From a virus, in IMG/VR virus record IMGVR_UViG_3300040770_000236, positions 1 to 45,797 of that record: a DNA stretch of 45,797 nt; one strand, 5' to 3'. The position numbers and the translations under genes were made by a program. Of the stretch, positions 32,216 to 40,538 are shown one piece after another; position 1 is the stretch's first letter; every line of letters begins with the position of its first letter. The notes under the pieces are model-generated. The model saw only the letters and a list, made by a program, of their open reading frames with translations, was not told the DNA's origin and did not search any database.

Positions 32216-32736
32216 TCTGGTTTAATAATATTACCATATTTAATTATATTTTCTTTCTCACGATATTTTACAAATACAGCTGGAGTTCCAACATATACAC
32301 CCCAAGGTTCAGTGTCTTTAGTTACAACTGAATTAACACCAATTGTAGACCCTTCACCTATCGTAACCCCAGGCATAATAACACAATTAACCCCAATACA
32401 AGCATACTTACCAATCGTTACCGTGGTAAATTTTGTTTCTTTATATTCTAAAGGTATTTGTGGGTTTGTCATCCCCTTAGTAAAATCATCACTACCACAA
32501 ATAATTTTTGAACCAGCAGCTACACCACTAAAATCACCCATAACTAATTTTGAATTAACCCCACCTATTATACAAACGTATGGTGCTATATGTACATAAT
32601 CACCAATAATTGCTTCAGTAGCTAAATATACTCCAACATCTATAGCTACATGGTCACCAACCTCAACTAAATGTGGTTGTTTAATTTGTGCATTATCCGC
32701 AACAAATAAATCTATACCTTCTTTTTTAAATACCAT
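32212..32736 (-). CDS. Left-handed beta-helix acyltransferase (hexapeptide repeat)
   Basis: The product shows repeated hexapeptide turns (VGDHVAIDVGVYLATEAIIG, IAPYVCIIGGVNSKLVMGDF, VTIGKYACIGVNCVIMPGVT). It ends with GSTIGVNSVVTKDTEPWGVY and VGTPAVFV, typical of sugar O- or N-acetyltransferases such as those acting on perosamine and other amino-sugars. It would use acetyl-CoA (or another acyl-CoA) to modify a nucleotide sugar or glycan. Together with gmd and the aminotransferase, it fits a route to N-acetyl-perosamine, though this is inferred. It overlaps the GT10 gene as ATGA. Confidence 0.85.
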   Translation of the reverse strand: MVFKKEGIDLFVADNAQIKQPHLVEVGDHVAIDVGVYLATEAIIGDYVHIAPYVCIIGGVNSKLVMGDFSGVAAGSKIICGSDDFTKGMTNPQIPLEYKETKFTTVTIGKYACIGVNCVIMPGVTIGEGSTIGVNSVVTKDTEPWGVYVGTPAVFVKYREKENIIKYGNIIKPE

Positions 32737-32737
32737 A

Positions 32738-33391
32738 TTATAATAATCCTCCGCTAATATTTATATTTTGACCTGTTATGTATTCTGTTTCAATTAAAAA
32801 ATCAATTGTTTTATATAGTTCAACTATATCACCAAAACGTTTTAACCCTATTGATTCTTTTATTGTTTCTGCAAATTTAATTGGTAATTTGTTTGTCATA
32901 CCACCATCGAAATAACCTAACTGTAAACTGTTACAAGTAATATTTTTAGATATGTTTTCAGCGCTAACCATTTTCGTTATACTATCAGTAAATGTTTTAC
33001 TTGCACTATATAAACCAGTACCTAAAGTTACCTTTTCAGCTAAGACAGATGAAATTAGTATTATTCTACCATATTTTTGCTCTCTCATTTTTATCAATGC
33101 ATTAGTAACAACATTAATACAACCCTTGATATTAACATCAATTATTTTATCAATTTCAGATATGCTATTTTCATCTAATTTATGTATAAATGAGTTAAAA
33201 TTATATCCAGATAAATTAATAACAATATCAATATCGTTAGACTCAAAAAAATATTTAACATCATTAAAATTAGTAATATTAACCATTTTTGAGGATGGAC
33301 TAACAACATTATATTTATCTTTTAATAATGGTATTAATTTTTCACCTAAACCACCACGCCCACCGAATAACCCTATTGTTTTCTTTTCCAT
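32738..33391 (-). CDS. Short-chain dehydrogenase/reductase
   Basis: The N-terminus TIGLFGGRGGLGEKLIPLL gives the GxxxGxG nucleotide-binding loop. INLSGYN stands in the NAG position. The catalytic segment IILISSVLAEKVTLGTGLYSASK gives the Ser...Tyr-x3-Lys triad. The C-terminus TEYITGQNINISGGLL is typical of FabG-like SDRs. At 217 residues it is a minimal classical SDR. In this cluster it might reduce a keto sugar, but it lacks the features of GDP-fucose synthase, so the substrate is unknown. It lies one base upstream of the acetyltransferase gene. Confidence 0.85.
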   Translation of the reverse strand: MEKKTIGLFGGRGGLGEKLIPLLKDKYNVVSPSSKMVNITNFNDVKYFFESNDIDIVINLSGYNFNSFIHKLDENSISEIDKIIDVNIKGCINVVTNALIKMREQKYGRIILISSVLAEKVTLGTGLYSASKTFTDSITKMVSAENISKNITCNSLQLGYFDGGMTNKLPIKFAETIKESIGLKRFGDIVELYKTIDFLIETEYITGQNINISGGLL

Positions 33392-33393
33392 GC

Positions 33394-33813
33394 TTAATCT
33401 TTATTTAAAAATACCTTATCTAATTTTTGACCCTCATAAGGTCCAGTTTTATACTCATAAACAATAGTATCATCTTCTAAAATTTGATATGTATGTCCAC
33501 CATATAAAGTGAAACTAGCATCACCAGCTTTTAATATTGGTGTTGCTATTATACTATCATCAATATCGTAGAAAATACATTTAACACTACCCTTAATTAC
33601 AACCCAAGACTCTTGAGCTATTTGTGCTGGGTAAGTTCGTTCTTTAGTAATGTGTTTATGAGGTGGAAAAGTTTTACCCTTTTCCATTTTTAACGTTGCA
33701 CATTGAATAAAGTTATCTTCTGGTACCATTTCGGTTCTACCATTTATTTCATCTAGTCTATTAATTATGTGTAATAGTTTTCCTTCTTCAATTTTAGAAT
33801 ATATTTTTTTCAT
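33394..33813 (-). CDS. Cupin-fold protein, probably sugar-modifying
   Basis: The 139-residue protein has the cupin pattern FPPHKHITKERTYPAQIAQE, SWVVIKGSVKCIFYDID, LKAGDASFTLYGGHTYQILE, with metal-binding His residues in HKH and GGHTY. Short single-domain cupins occur in O-antigen and nucleotide-sugar clusters (FdtA/WxcM or WbuC types, often isomerases or epimerases), and the setting fits. The exact reaction cannot be read from the sequence. It lies 2 bases from the SDR and 3 bases from the GT11 gene, so it belongs to the same operon. Confidence 0.75.
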   Translation of the reverse strand: MKKIYSKIEEGKLLHIINRLDEINGRTEMVPEDNFIQCATLKMEKGKTFPPHKHITKERTYPAQIAQESWVVIKGSVKCIFYDIDDSIIATPILKAGDASFTLYGGHTYQILEDDTIVYEYKTGPYEGQKLDKVFLNKD

Positions 33814-33816
33814 AGT

Positions 33817-34617
33817 TTATAATTTAATCCAATTGTCTGGTAACACATCAACTGCGTTAAAAGTTATTGATGGTCCGAACCATATTTTAGGTCCAACCAC
33901 TATTTTATTTTCATTTTGGTTCATTATTGCAGCCCATAATGAAAACGATGAATTAGCAATAATATTATTATCACACATACCCATCAAGTATATCTCAATA
34001 TAATCTTTTTCACTATCTATGTAAATAGGGTTTATAAAATTAAAATTATCTTTACACCACTCTATATCATCACTAAAAATTATAAATTTATCAGTGTCTT
34101 TTTTTAATATTTCGATAGCCTCATTATAATAATCCATTGATAACATCGGATGATGATTTGGTAGTTTAGCATAATCACCACGTCTAATGTGTATAGAAGT
34201 AGTTCTCTCCTTTAAAATTTCACCATATTTTTTAGTTATATGGGTTTGGATTGATTTTGGTATTTTAAGGAATTCATTGATTTGTAACTTATTATGACCA
34301 AAATATTTCTCACATTGAAAAAACCCATCAATATAAAATTCATCATTTGGTGTTTCTGAAACTTGATACTCAAAAGGGTAACGTATTACTGGTAATTGTT
34401 GTGTCGGTTGTGTGTATCTTAATCTAGAAAACATTTCTTGATATTCAAAACTATGTTTTAATCTTGGGTTATAATAATCGTCCGAATCCATAAGATTATA
34501 TTGATAAATCAAATTAGGGAAACTACAACCAACACCTAAGTCAATCGCCATGGATTTTGTTGTTGCTATCTGGAAAAGCATATTAGCTAATCCACCTTTT
34601 AAATTACAATATATCAT
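33817..34617 (-). CDS. GT11 family fucosyltransferase (alpha-1,2 type)
   Basis: The protein opens MIYCNLKGGLANMLFQIATT, the GGLGNQLFQ-type motif of GT11, and has SIHIRRGDYAKLPNHHPMLS (the HxRRGDY donor-binding motif, about residues 141-147), FIIFSDDIEWCK and NSSFSLWAAIMN (motif III). These are the three classical alpha-1,2-fucosyltransferase motifs. It uses GDP-fucose as donor. Its 14-base overlap with the next glycosyltransferase gene implies coordinated translation. With the GT10 gene it suggests a fucosylated glycan. Confidence 0.9.
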   Translation of the reverse strand: MIYCNLKGGLANMLFQIATTKSMAIDLGVGCSFPNLIYQYNLMDSDDYYNPRLKHSFEYQEMFSRLRYTQPTQQLPVIRYPFEYQVSETPNDEFYIDGFFQCEKYFGHNKLQINEFLKIPKSIQTHITKKYGEILKERTTSIHIRRGDYAKLPNHHPMLSMDYYNEAIEILKKDTDKFIIFSDDIEWCKDNFNFINPIYIDSEKDYIEIYLMGMCDNNIIANSSFSLWAAIMNQNENKIVVGPKIWFGPSITFNAVDVLPDNWIKL

Positions 34618-35392
34618 TACTTAATTTGCTATACCTATTACCGTTATTTTTTATATAGTTACCATATATCATCGCATTATCAATACTTTTATTATGTTCA
34701 TTTGTAGGTAACTCATTATTATATACATAAAGAACCTCATTAAGAAAATATGATTTTTCATTACCACACATTTCAATAAATGGGAATAAAAAAGCCGCAT
34801 CACCAGCATATGTGTAATATGAACCATCAACAAATGGGTCCATCATATCCGTTTTATTTAATTTTTTATATAAAAATGCTTTAGAAGTTCTAAAATGAGT
34901 TACTGACCAATAATTTCTGTTATTATATATAACATCATCTGATGGTAATGACCTAGATTGTCCAATATTACCATTGGTGTTTCTATGTTGTGACCAAACT
35001 AACCATTTATTTTCCGTATCATATACATATGATATTCTATTCACAGCTTTACTATTTGATAGTCTATCGTCTCCATCTACAACTGCAATGATTGAGTTAT
35101 CATCTGAGGTATAGTTAATGACACTATCATACGTATTACCAATTGGGTAAAATTTTGTGGTATTTCGAATATAGATAATGTCCTTACCATTAAATTCAAT
35201 TTTCCAAAAATCACCACTCATACCAAAAAAATCGTTAATTATGGTATTAGTACCATCAGTTGATATGTCATCCCTGATTATCACACCTAAATCATCAAAA
35301 TCTTGACTAATTATAGATGACAGACATTCTACAATTAAATCTTTTGCATTATATACTGGTACTATTATTATAAATTTATTATCTAATTTCAT
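34604..35392 (-). CDS. Glycosyltransferase family 2, 262 aa
   Basis: Residues 8-16 (IIVPVYNAK), ECLSSIISQDFDDLGVIIRD, DISTDGTN and AVVDGDDRLSN (DGD as the metal-binding DxD) are canonical for GT2. The acceptor part contains HRNTNGNIGQSRSL and YYTYAGDAAFLFPFIEMCG. It is a cytosolic transferase using a nucleotide sugar. It overlaps the GT11 gene by 14 bases downstream and the unknown structural gene as ATGA upstream, placing a virion-like gene inside the glycan operon. Confidence 0.85.
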   Translation of the reverse strand: MKLDNKFIIIVPVYNAKDLIVECLSSIISQDFDDLGVIIRDDISTDGTNTIINDFFGMSGDFWKIEFNGKDIIYIRNTTKFYPIGNTYDSVINYTSDDNSIIAVVDGDDRLSNSKAVNRISYVYDTENKWLVWSQHRNTNGNIGQSRSLPSDDVIYNNRNYWSVTHFRTSKAFLYKKLNKTDMMDPFVDGSYYTYAGDAAFLFPFIEMCGNEKSYFLNEVLYVYNNELPTNEHNKSIDNAMIYGNYIKNNGNRYSKLSNDIL

Positions 35393-36351
35393 TTCTTTTC
35401 TTTAGTTCTATATCTTTCTTCTAAATCAAGTTGTCTATGTTTAGCTAAAATATCTAAACCATTAATAATTGGCGTTGCGATAAATTTAATCACATAATTA
35501 CCATTAAATTCGACTATTTTATCAAAAGATTTTATGTTATATTGGTATTGGTGATTATCATAAGCACCAATTGTTTTATCAGTTATAAAATGTACTTCGT
35601 CAATCTCTAAAATTGATGAACCATTTTTAGACGTAATTGCTTTTTTAACTTCACTTAAAAATAACCTACTAGTTCTATTATACATGTCTGGATAGACACT
35701 AACATAAAATTCTAATAGTTTTTCAGTGTCATTAATAGTCCTAACATTAAGTTTAGTGGTATAATTCTCTAAATTAAATTGTCTACTTAAATTACTAATA
35801 ATTAATATTGGTCTTTCAGTTTTACTACTGGCAAAATATTCTTCACCATTAATCGTACCATGTGTCTTACTAATTGGTTTACCATAATCATCATAATTTA
35901 TAATGGCAGTATTAGTTAAACTAATATACTCATTATCCATAGCCTCATTAGCACCAATAGTTATTTCATCATTATTAACAACTAATTCTAATTTGTAATC
36001 ATCATAAGAATCAACTTTAATACCTTTTAACCCTATTTTCTTATCAATTTTAGTAGTAAGTGTAATAGGGGTACCATCAGCTTCATAACCAGTTATTTCA
36101 GCGGTAAACGATTCACTGGCTTGCATAATTTTATATGTTCGCCATCTAAGGTCCATAACTTCTTGTGTTACCTCACCATTAACTAGCGAATCTAAAACTT
36201 GACCTTGAGTTAATCGTTGTGATTGTGTGATATTAGTGGACATAAGTTCACCTGTTTGAGATAAGGCATTTTTTTCAACATTAGCAAATGCCATAGAAGC
36301 CGTTCCTGTTTTTTTATTTACCCAATCAAGGATTTTTTTAACCGCACTCAT
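35389..36351 (-). CDS. Unknown, probably structural protein inside the glycan block, 320 aa
   Basis: The protein begins MSAVKKILDWVNKKTGTASM and has FANVEKNALSQTGELMSTNI, WRTYKIMQASESFTAEITGY, then beta-rich repeats (LELVVNNDEITIGANEAMDN) and a basic C-terminus (HRQLDLEERYRTKEKK). No sugar-enzyme motif is visible. Its beta-rich body, size and lack of catalytic features suggest a virion or baseplate-wedge component rather than a sugar gene, so its place between two glycosyltransferase genes is notable. It overlaps neighbours by four and one bases. The family is not recognised. Confidence 0.6.
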   Translation of the reverse strand: MSAVKKILDWVNKKTGTASMAFANVEKNALSQTGELMSTNITQSQRLTQGQVLDSLVNGEVTQEVMDLRWRTYKIMQASESFTAEITGYEADGTPITLTTKIDKKIGLKGIKVDSYDDYKLELVVNNDEITIGANEAMDNEYISLTNTAIINYDDYGKPISKTHGTINGEEYFASSKTERPILIISNLSRQFNLENYTTKLNVRTINDTEKLLEFYVSVYPDMYNRTSRLFLSEVKKAITSKNGSSILEIDEVHFITDKTIGAYDNHQYQYNIKSFDKIVEFNGNYVIKFIATPIINGLDILAKHRQLDLEERYRTKEKK

Positions 36352-37994
36352 TATAATACTGATTTATAAATTTCCATTATTTGCTTACCTACAATATCAC
36401 TTCTAAATTTATCAACATCTGTTGGTATTTCATTAAGGGTTTTATTTTTAATATTACCACTAGAATCAACATCATAAATCCATCCTTTTTTACCACATAA
36501 CCAACCCTCAATTGTTGTTCTACCTAATAAAATACCAGCAGTTTCATCACATTGATGAATATATTTTTCAGTGTTAGATGTTGGTTCGAAATAAGTTACA
36601 TGTTCTTGACCTTTAATCATATCATCTAGATACGTATCATTTTTTTTACCAACAATCCATAATTCTTCATTATTTTCTTTAGTAGTATTAACTAAATCTT
36701 GTATTGTATTTTTTCGTAAATAATCTATTGTACCAACAAACAATATTCTTTTTTTAACCCTATGTTGTTCAGGTCCTAATTTAAATCTAATATTATCGAT
36801 AGGGTTGTAAACAACTTCAACTAAATTTGAATCAACATTGAAATCATCAACAATATATTTTTTAATTTCAGGTCTAATAGCTATATATTTTTTAATTTCA
36901 GGTGTTAGTACTGGTTCTTCTAACGCAATAACCTCTGAATGTATAGTACAGACCATTGGAGTATTAGGGTAAAAACGTAATAAATGTTCTGTTATTGGTT
37001 TATGATTTAAATGTATTACATCGAAATTAACATCATTAACTTTATATAACGTATTAACAGCTGAAACAACGTCACCCTCTGTTGATTTTAATAACCATTT
37101 ACCATCACCCAATTTAAACCCAGGCGGTTCTTGTAAGTTAAACAAATTAATACCTAATTTCTTAGCAGAAGCGGCTAAAGGTAACCCAAGATTAGAACAA
37201 ATACTAACATTGCAGTTTTCCTTTAATAATTGTTTAGCTAATTCAAACACATATAATTCAGAACCAGTATAACCGTTAAAATTTAAACACCCAATTAAGA
37301 CATTTAATTTTTCACCCTTACGTAAAATCCTAGGTAAGGTCACAGGTAGATTATCTTTAAATTTTTCAGAAAAAATAACTCTATTTTCTTCCCATTTTTC
37401 ATTAGTAACACCTATTGACTGATGATTAACCTTAATTAGTGTAGTAACACCGATGACAACTTCTTTTAGGAAGTTTTCAAAACAAAAAGTTACATCATAA
37501 AAATGGAACCCCTCAACTTCTTCATTAAAGTTTGTTGCTATTTTTGTTTTATCAACAGCAAAGAAAAGCCCATCCACAGATACTACAGATTCTAATTCTT
37601 GACCTAAATCATTACTATAGGCTGATAACCAAGTTTTACCTTCATTAGTATGTTTAACTCTACCATACATTTTCTTAGGGTTTTCCCACCATCTACCATT
37701 ACTTGGTAGGTACTTAGAACCAGCAACACCAATAATACCAAACGTTGGATTTTTTTCAAATTGTTTTAATAATTTAGAACCCCATTGTTTTGTTTCAATA
37801 GTTATATCATCATGACAGAACACCACAATATTAGTTTTAGCTTGTTCTAAGCCACGATTATAACATTTAGTTAATGATTCACCATTATTAATTATTTCTA
37901 TCACATCTATGTGATTATGAAGCCCAGAAGACTTTTTTAAGTGTTCTATATGTTCTGGGTTTGATTTTCTCGTGCAGTATACGACTGTTATCAT
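36351..37994 (-). CDS. Bifunctional glycosyltransferase (GT2 plus GT4-like), 547 aa
   Basis: Residues 1-215 form a GT2-like domain (MITVVYCTRKSNPEHIEHLK, NIVVFCHDDITIETKQWGSK, VVSVDGLFFAVDKTKI), with HDD as the likely metal site. Residues about 230-547 form a GT-B domain (LNVLIGCLNFNGYTGSELYV, VYNPIDNIRFKLGP, RILFVGTIDYLRKNTIQDLV) with a C-terminal GRTTIEGWLCGKKGWIYDVD matching the GT4 donor site. A fusion of this kind may add two sugars in sequence or make a repeat. It heads the glycan operon after a terminator, with AT-rich promoter-like sequence just upstream. Confidence 0.8.
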   Translation of the reverse strand: MITVVYCTRKSNPEHIEHLKKSSGLHNHIDVIEIINNGESLTKCYNRGLEQAKTNIVVFCHDDITIETKQWGSKLLKQFEKNPTFGIIGVAGSKYLPSNGRWWENPKKMYGRVKHTNEGKTWLSAYSNDLGQELESVVSVDGLFFAVDKTKIATNFNEEVEGFHFYDVTFCFENFLKEVVIGVTTLIKVNHQSIGVTNEKWEENRVIFSEKFKDNLPVTLPRILRKGEKLNVLIGCLNFNGYTGSELYVFELAKQLLKENCNVSICSNLGLPLAASAKKLGINLFNLQEPPGFKLGDGKWLLKSTEGDVVSAVNTLYKVNDVNFDVIHLNHKPITEHLLRFYPNTPMVCTIHSEVIALEEPVLTPEIKKYIAIRPEIKKYIVDDFNVDSNLVEVVYNPIDNIRFKLGPEQHRVKKRILFVGTIDYLRKNTIQDLVNTTKENNEELWIVGKKNDTYLDDMIKGQEHVTYFEPTSNTEKYIHQCDETAGILLGRTTIEGWLCGKKGWIYDVDSSGNIKNKTLNEIPTDVDKFRSDIVGKQIMEIYKSVL

Positions 37995-38052
37995 ATTATA
38001 TTTATTTTAAATAAAGATACACAAAAAAATTTACATAGTAAAGTAGTTAAAC

Positions 38053-38076
38053 AAAAAAACCCACAATAAAGTGGGT
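38053..38076 (-). terminator. Rho-independent terminator after dUTPase
   Basis: ACCCAC (38059-38064) pairs with GTGGGT (38071-38076) around a 6-base loop. On the minus strand it is followed by seven T's (A run 38053-38059 on the plus strand). The 146-base gap otherwise holds a weak inverted repeat (TTAGGGTT 38086, AACCCTAA 38127) and no gene. Confidence 0.85.
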
Positions 38077-38140
38077 CTTAACGTTTTAGGGTTTTAAAAT
38101 GTATTATTTTTATAGTAAGTTAATCTAACCCTAATTATTT

Positions 38141-38587
38141 TTATTTAACTCCAGTACTACCAAATCCACCAGTACCACGTCCAGAATTTTCATCTAAGTT
38201 GATAACTTCTATTAGATTTATTTTTGTTTGACTTAAAACTGAGGCAAAAACTCCTTGTGCAATTCTATCACCTTTTTCTACAATAAATGGTTCATCACCT
38301 AAATTTATTAGAATTACTTTAATTTCACCACGATAATCAGCATCAATCGTACCAGGTGTGTTTAATACCGTAACACCATATTTAGCAGCCAAACCACTTC
38401 TAGGTCTAATTTGTATTTCATGATTATCTGGTATGTTAAAAAATAAACCAGTTGGTATTATTTCTATTTTCATTGGTAAAATAGTTACAGACTCAAGTAC
38501 GTTTGCCCTTAAATCAAACCCTGATGAACCATTTGTTGCATATTCAGGGTTTTCATTAGTCGATTCATTTTTTAATTGTAAATCCAT
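38141..38587 (-). CDS. dut: dUTP diphosphatase (dUTPase)
   Basis: All five motifs of trimeric dUTPases are present in the 148-residue protein: SSGFDLRAN (motif 1), RPRSGLA (motif 2), [10 protein letters not shown] (motif 3, catalytic Asp), KGDRIAQ (motif 4) and [10 protein letters not shown] (motif 5). The enzyme splits dUTP to dUMP and pyrophosphate, keeping uracil out of phage DNA and supplying dUMP for thymidine synthesis. Length is typical. It overlaps the upstream gene by one base and is followed by a strong terminator, forming a two-gene transcript with the HD-like gene. Confidence 0.97.
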   Translation of the reverse strand: MDLQLKNESTNENPEYATNGSSGFDLRANVLESVTILPMKIEIIPTGLFFNIPDNHEIQIRPRSGLAAKYGVTVLNTPGTIDADYRGEIKVILINLGDEPFIVEKGDRIAQGVFASVLSQTKINLIEVINLDENSGRGTGGFGSTGVK

Positions 38588-39150
38588 TATTTATTTGCTT
38601 TTTCATGTTTAACAGCAAATAAAGTTGCCATTTTTAATAGGTCACCTAACATTGAGTTATGGTATTCTGCCATTTTATCATCTGTTTTATCAGAAAATGT
38701 AATAGCAGCAAATTCTTCCTCGCTTAATTCAATACCATTAGCTAAGGCATAATATGCGCTTCTCTCACTAACACGCATTGATGTTAAGTTATCTATAAAC
38801 TCATACATTTTACCTAAGTTATCACGATGCCATTTTGACTCGCATGGTTTAAATGTTTTAGCTTTACCAATTTGGTGTAGAAAACAAACTTTTAATAAAG
38901 ATATTTGGTCTACTCTTTCATTCTCTGGTAATGCAGTATTAAATTTAACAGCGTAAGATGCTACTCTTAATAAATGGTCAATTAAACCACCTGTAAATGC
39001 ATTATTTAAACTTTCCATCGTCGATGCTGGTGCATTAATAAATTCCTCACCTAAAAAACTCATTAGTTTTTCATTCATAAAACCTAACTTAGTCGCTGTT
39101 TCAAAATACTTTTTAGTATTAGCTATTATTTTTCCTTGTTCTAAAGACAT
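38587..39150 (-). CDS. HD-domain-like protein with altered metal site, 187 aa
   Basis: The arrangement of [19 protein letters not shown] followed by [18 protein letters not shown] resembles HD-domain phosphohydrolases of phages: a first His in a helix, then the HD pair. Here the HD pair is HQ (LHQIG), so the usual metal-binding Asp is lost. The later [21 protein letters not shown] segment matches the C-terminal part of such proteins. It may have lost hydrolysis and bind a nucleotide, or use other residues. It is co-transcribed with dut, suggesting a nucleotide-pool role. A TAAGTTTG box lies upstream. Confidence 0.65.
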   Translation of the reverse strand: MSLEQGKIIANTKKYFETATKLGFMNEKLMSFLGEEFINAPASTMESLNNAFTGGLIDHLLRVASYAVKFNTALPENERVDQISLLKVCFLHQIGKAKTFKPCESKWHRDNLGKMYEFIDNLTSMRVSERSAYYALANGIELSEEEFAAITFSDKTDDKMAEYHNSMLGDLLKMATLFAVKHEKANK

Positions 39151-39183
39151 TTAATTAATTTATTATAATTTTGTTATTTTTTA

Positions 39184-39191
39184 CAAACTTA
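39184..39191 (-). promoter_or_regulatory. Candidate host-type -7 box for the HD-like/dut transcript
   Basis: On the minus strand this reads TAAGTTTG, a match to the Bacteroidota TANNTTTG box, 33 bases before the HD-like start codon. No clear -33 element is seen. Confidence 0.35.
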
Positions 39192-39206
39192 CAATATTTA
39201 TTTTAA

Positions 39207-40448
39207 TTAAATGGTTTTTTTACTAATTAAATCTAAATATAATTTTCTTCGTTGCTCAGTAACGTTATTAATTGAGTAAGTATTTTTAACTGTTTCGTGT
39301 AAATTATCTTGTAATGTTTTAACGATTTCTGGATTTTGTATTAATTTTTTAATAGCACCATACCAATCTTTACCATTTTTAGCTGTATCAACTAAAATAC
39401 TATTAGCGGTTAAATCAAAACCACCACCAAACACCAAAGAGTTTTTCAAGTCAATTTGATATGGTCCGAAATTCTGCGCAATAATAGCCTTATTATGGAA
39501 ACCAGCTTCAATTACTTTTAATTGACTTTTAACTTTATTAAAAATGTGTTCATCTAATGGAGCTAAAGAGATATCGAATAAGTTATAATTTAATGCGTAT
39601 GTTGAAATTGGTTTTGTCCAAACTCTACGATATGGTTCATTAGCGATATCAGCATATTCTGTTTGTGTAAATTTCATCAAAAAATCTTTATATTCTGGGC
39701 TAATAGTTTTATAATCATCCGTAAATATTTTTTCATATTGATACCAAACACTTTCTTTAGGTGTAATGTTTCTAGTTGTTTGCTCATTTGTTTGCTCGTT
39801 AATCATTGTATGTGTTCCTCTAATATCAAAACCACATAAAACGAATTGTACCTTGTCTAGTAAATTATCGTTTCTAAGACGACCAACAACACCGTTTAAA
39901 ATTTCTAAATCTTTTAAATGACTACTACCACCTAACCAACCTATTCTAACTCTTTCAGATTTTTCTAAATTTGGTGTGAATTGTTTTTCTGTTGGGTCTA
40001 CAGCATTAGCTAATATAAACACATTTTTATTAAATTTAGCTATTTCTTTTGCAAAAATATCTGTTGTTGTAGTAACATATTGTGCTGTTTTAATGTTAGA
40101 CAATATCTTAATATCTAAACCATTATTTTTAATTAAATAATAAGCTGGGTGGTGAATACCTGGTGACCAGTAATCATCTAAGTCCATTATAGATATAATC
40201 CCTAAATTTTTTAACCTTTCAGTTAATTTTTCCATATTATCATAATCACCAAGTGTTCTATGGTAATGGATAATATCATATTGTTTTAACCATTCATCAT
40301 TATCAATTTGAGGCTCATAGTCAACATCAACGTGAAACTCATCTGGGTAATTGTTTTCTAAAGCGATATGTGGTTTTGTAGAACGAAAGTAACTTACACC
40401 TGTACGGTCAGATGGTACAACTAATATTTTAATTTTTTTGTTTTCCAT
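39207..40448 (-). CDS. Glycosyltransferase (GT4-like), 413 aa
   Basis: Features of the GT-B fold are visible: KILVVPSDRTGVSYFRSTKP, YDIIHYHRTLGDYDNMEKL, SIMDLDDYWSPGIHH, RVRIGWLGGSSHLKDLEILN (the GWxGG start of the C-terminal domain), and a C-terminal SQLKVIEAGFHNKAIIAQNF where GT4 enzymes carry their donor-binding Glu. The donor and acceptor are unknown. It has a T4-style TATAAATA within its upstream gap (about 40466-40473 on the minus strand), and the upstream gene ends in a strong terminator, so it is probably a separate transcript from the 41-43 kb structural genes. Confidence 0.8.
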   Translation of the reverse strand: MENKKIKILVVPSDRTGVSYFRSTKPHIALENNYPDEFHVDVDYEPQIDNDEWLKQYDIIHYHRTLGDYDNMEKLTERLKNLGIISIMDLDDYWSPGIHHPAYYLIKNNGLDIKILSNIKTAQYVTTTTDIFAKEIAKFNKNVFILANAVDPTEKQFTPNLEKSERVRIGWLGGSSHLKDLEILNGVVGRLRNDNLLDKVQFVLCGFDIRGTHTMINEQTNEQTTRNITPKESVWYQYEKIFTDDYKTISPEYKDFLMKFTQTEYADIANEPYRRVWTKPISTYALNYNLFDISLAPLDEHIFNKVKSQLKVIEAGFHNKAIIAQNFGPYQIDLKNSLVFGGGFDLTANSILVDTAKNGKDWYGAIKKLIQNPEIVKTLQDNLHETVKNTYSINNVTEQRRKLYLDLISKKTI

Positions 40449-40505
40449 GTTTTAACTTGTTTTATCTTATTTATAAAACAAAAAAAATAAAAGGAAATAC
40501 TATAT

Positions 40506-40532
40506 AATAAAAAAAGACCCGATTGGGTCTTT
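40506..40532 (-). terminator. Rho-independent terminator, usable on both strands
   Basis: AAAGACCC (40513-40520) and GGGTCTTT (40525-40532) form a perfect 8-bp stem around GATT. On the minus strand the arm leads into a T run. It ends the structural operon that starts at 43196. Confidence 0.92.
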
Positions 40533-40538
40533 ATTTTG

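Noticed and set aside
32952-33467. 171-residue plus-strand frame opposite the SDR gene
   Set aside because: The SDR on the minus strand has intact catalytic motifs; the plus frame is a hydrophobic shadow.
37995-38140. Inverted repeat TTAGGGTT/AACCCTAA in the gap before the glycan operon
   Set aside because: The arms are 33 bases apart and only 8 bp long; without more support I do not call a regulatory element.
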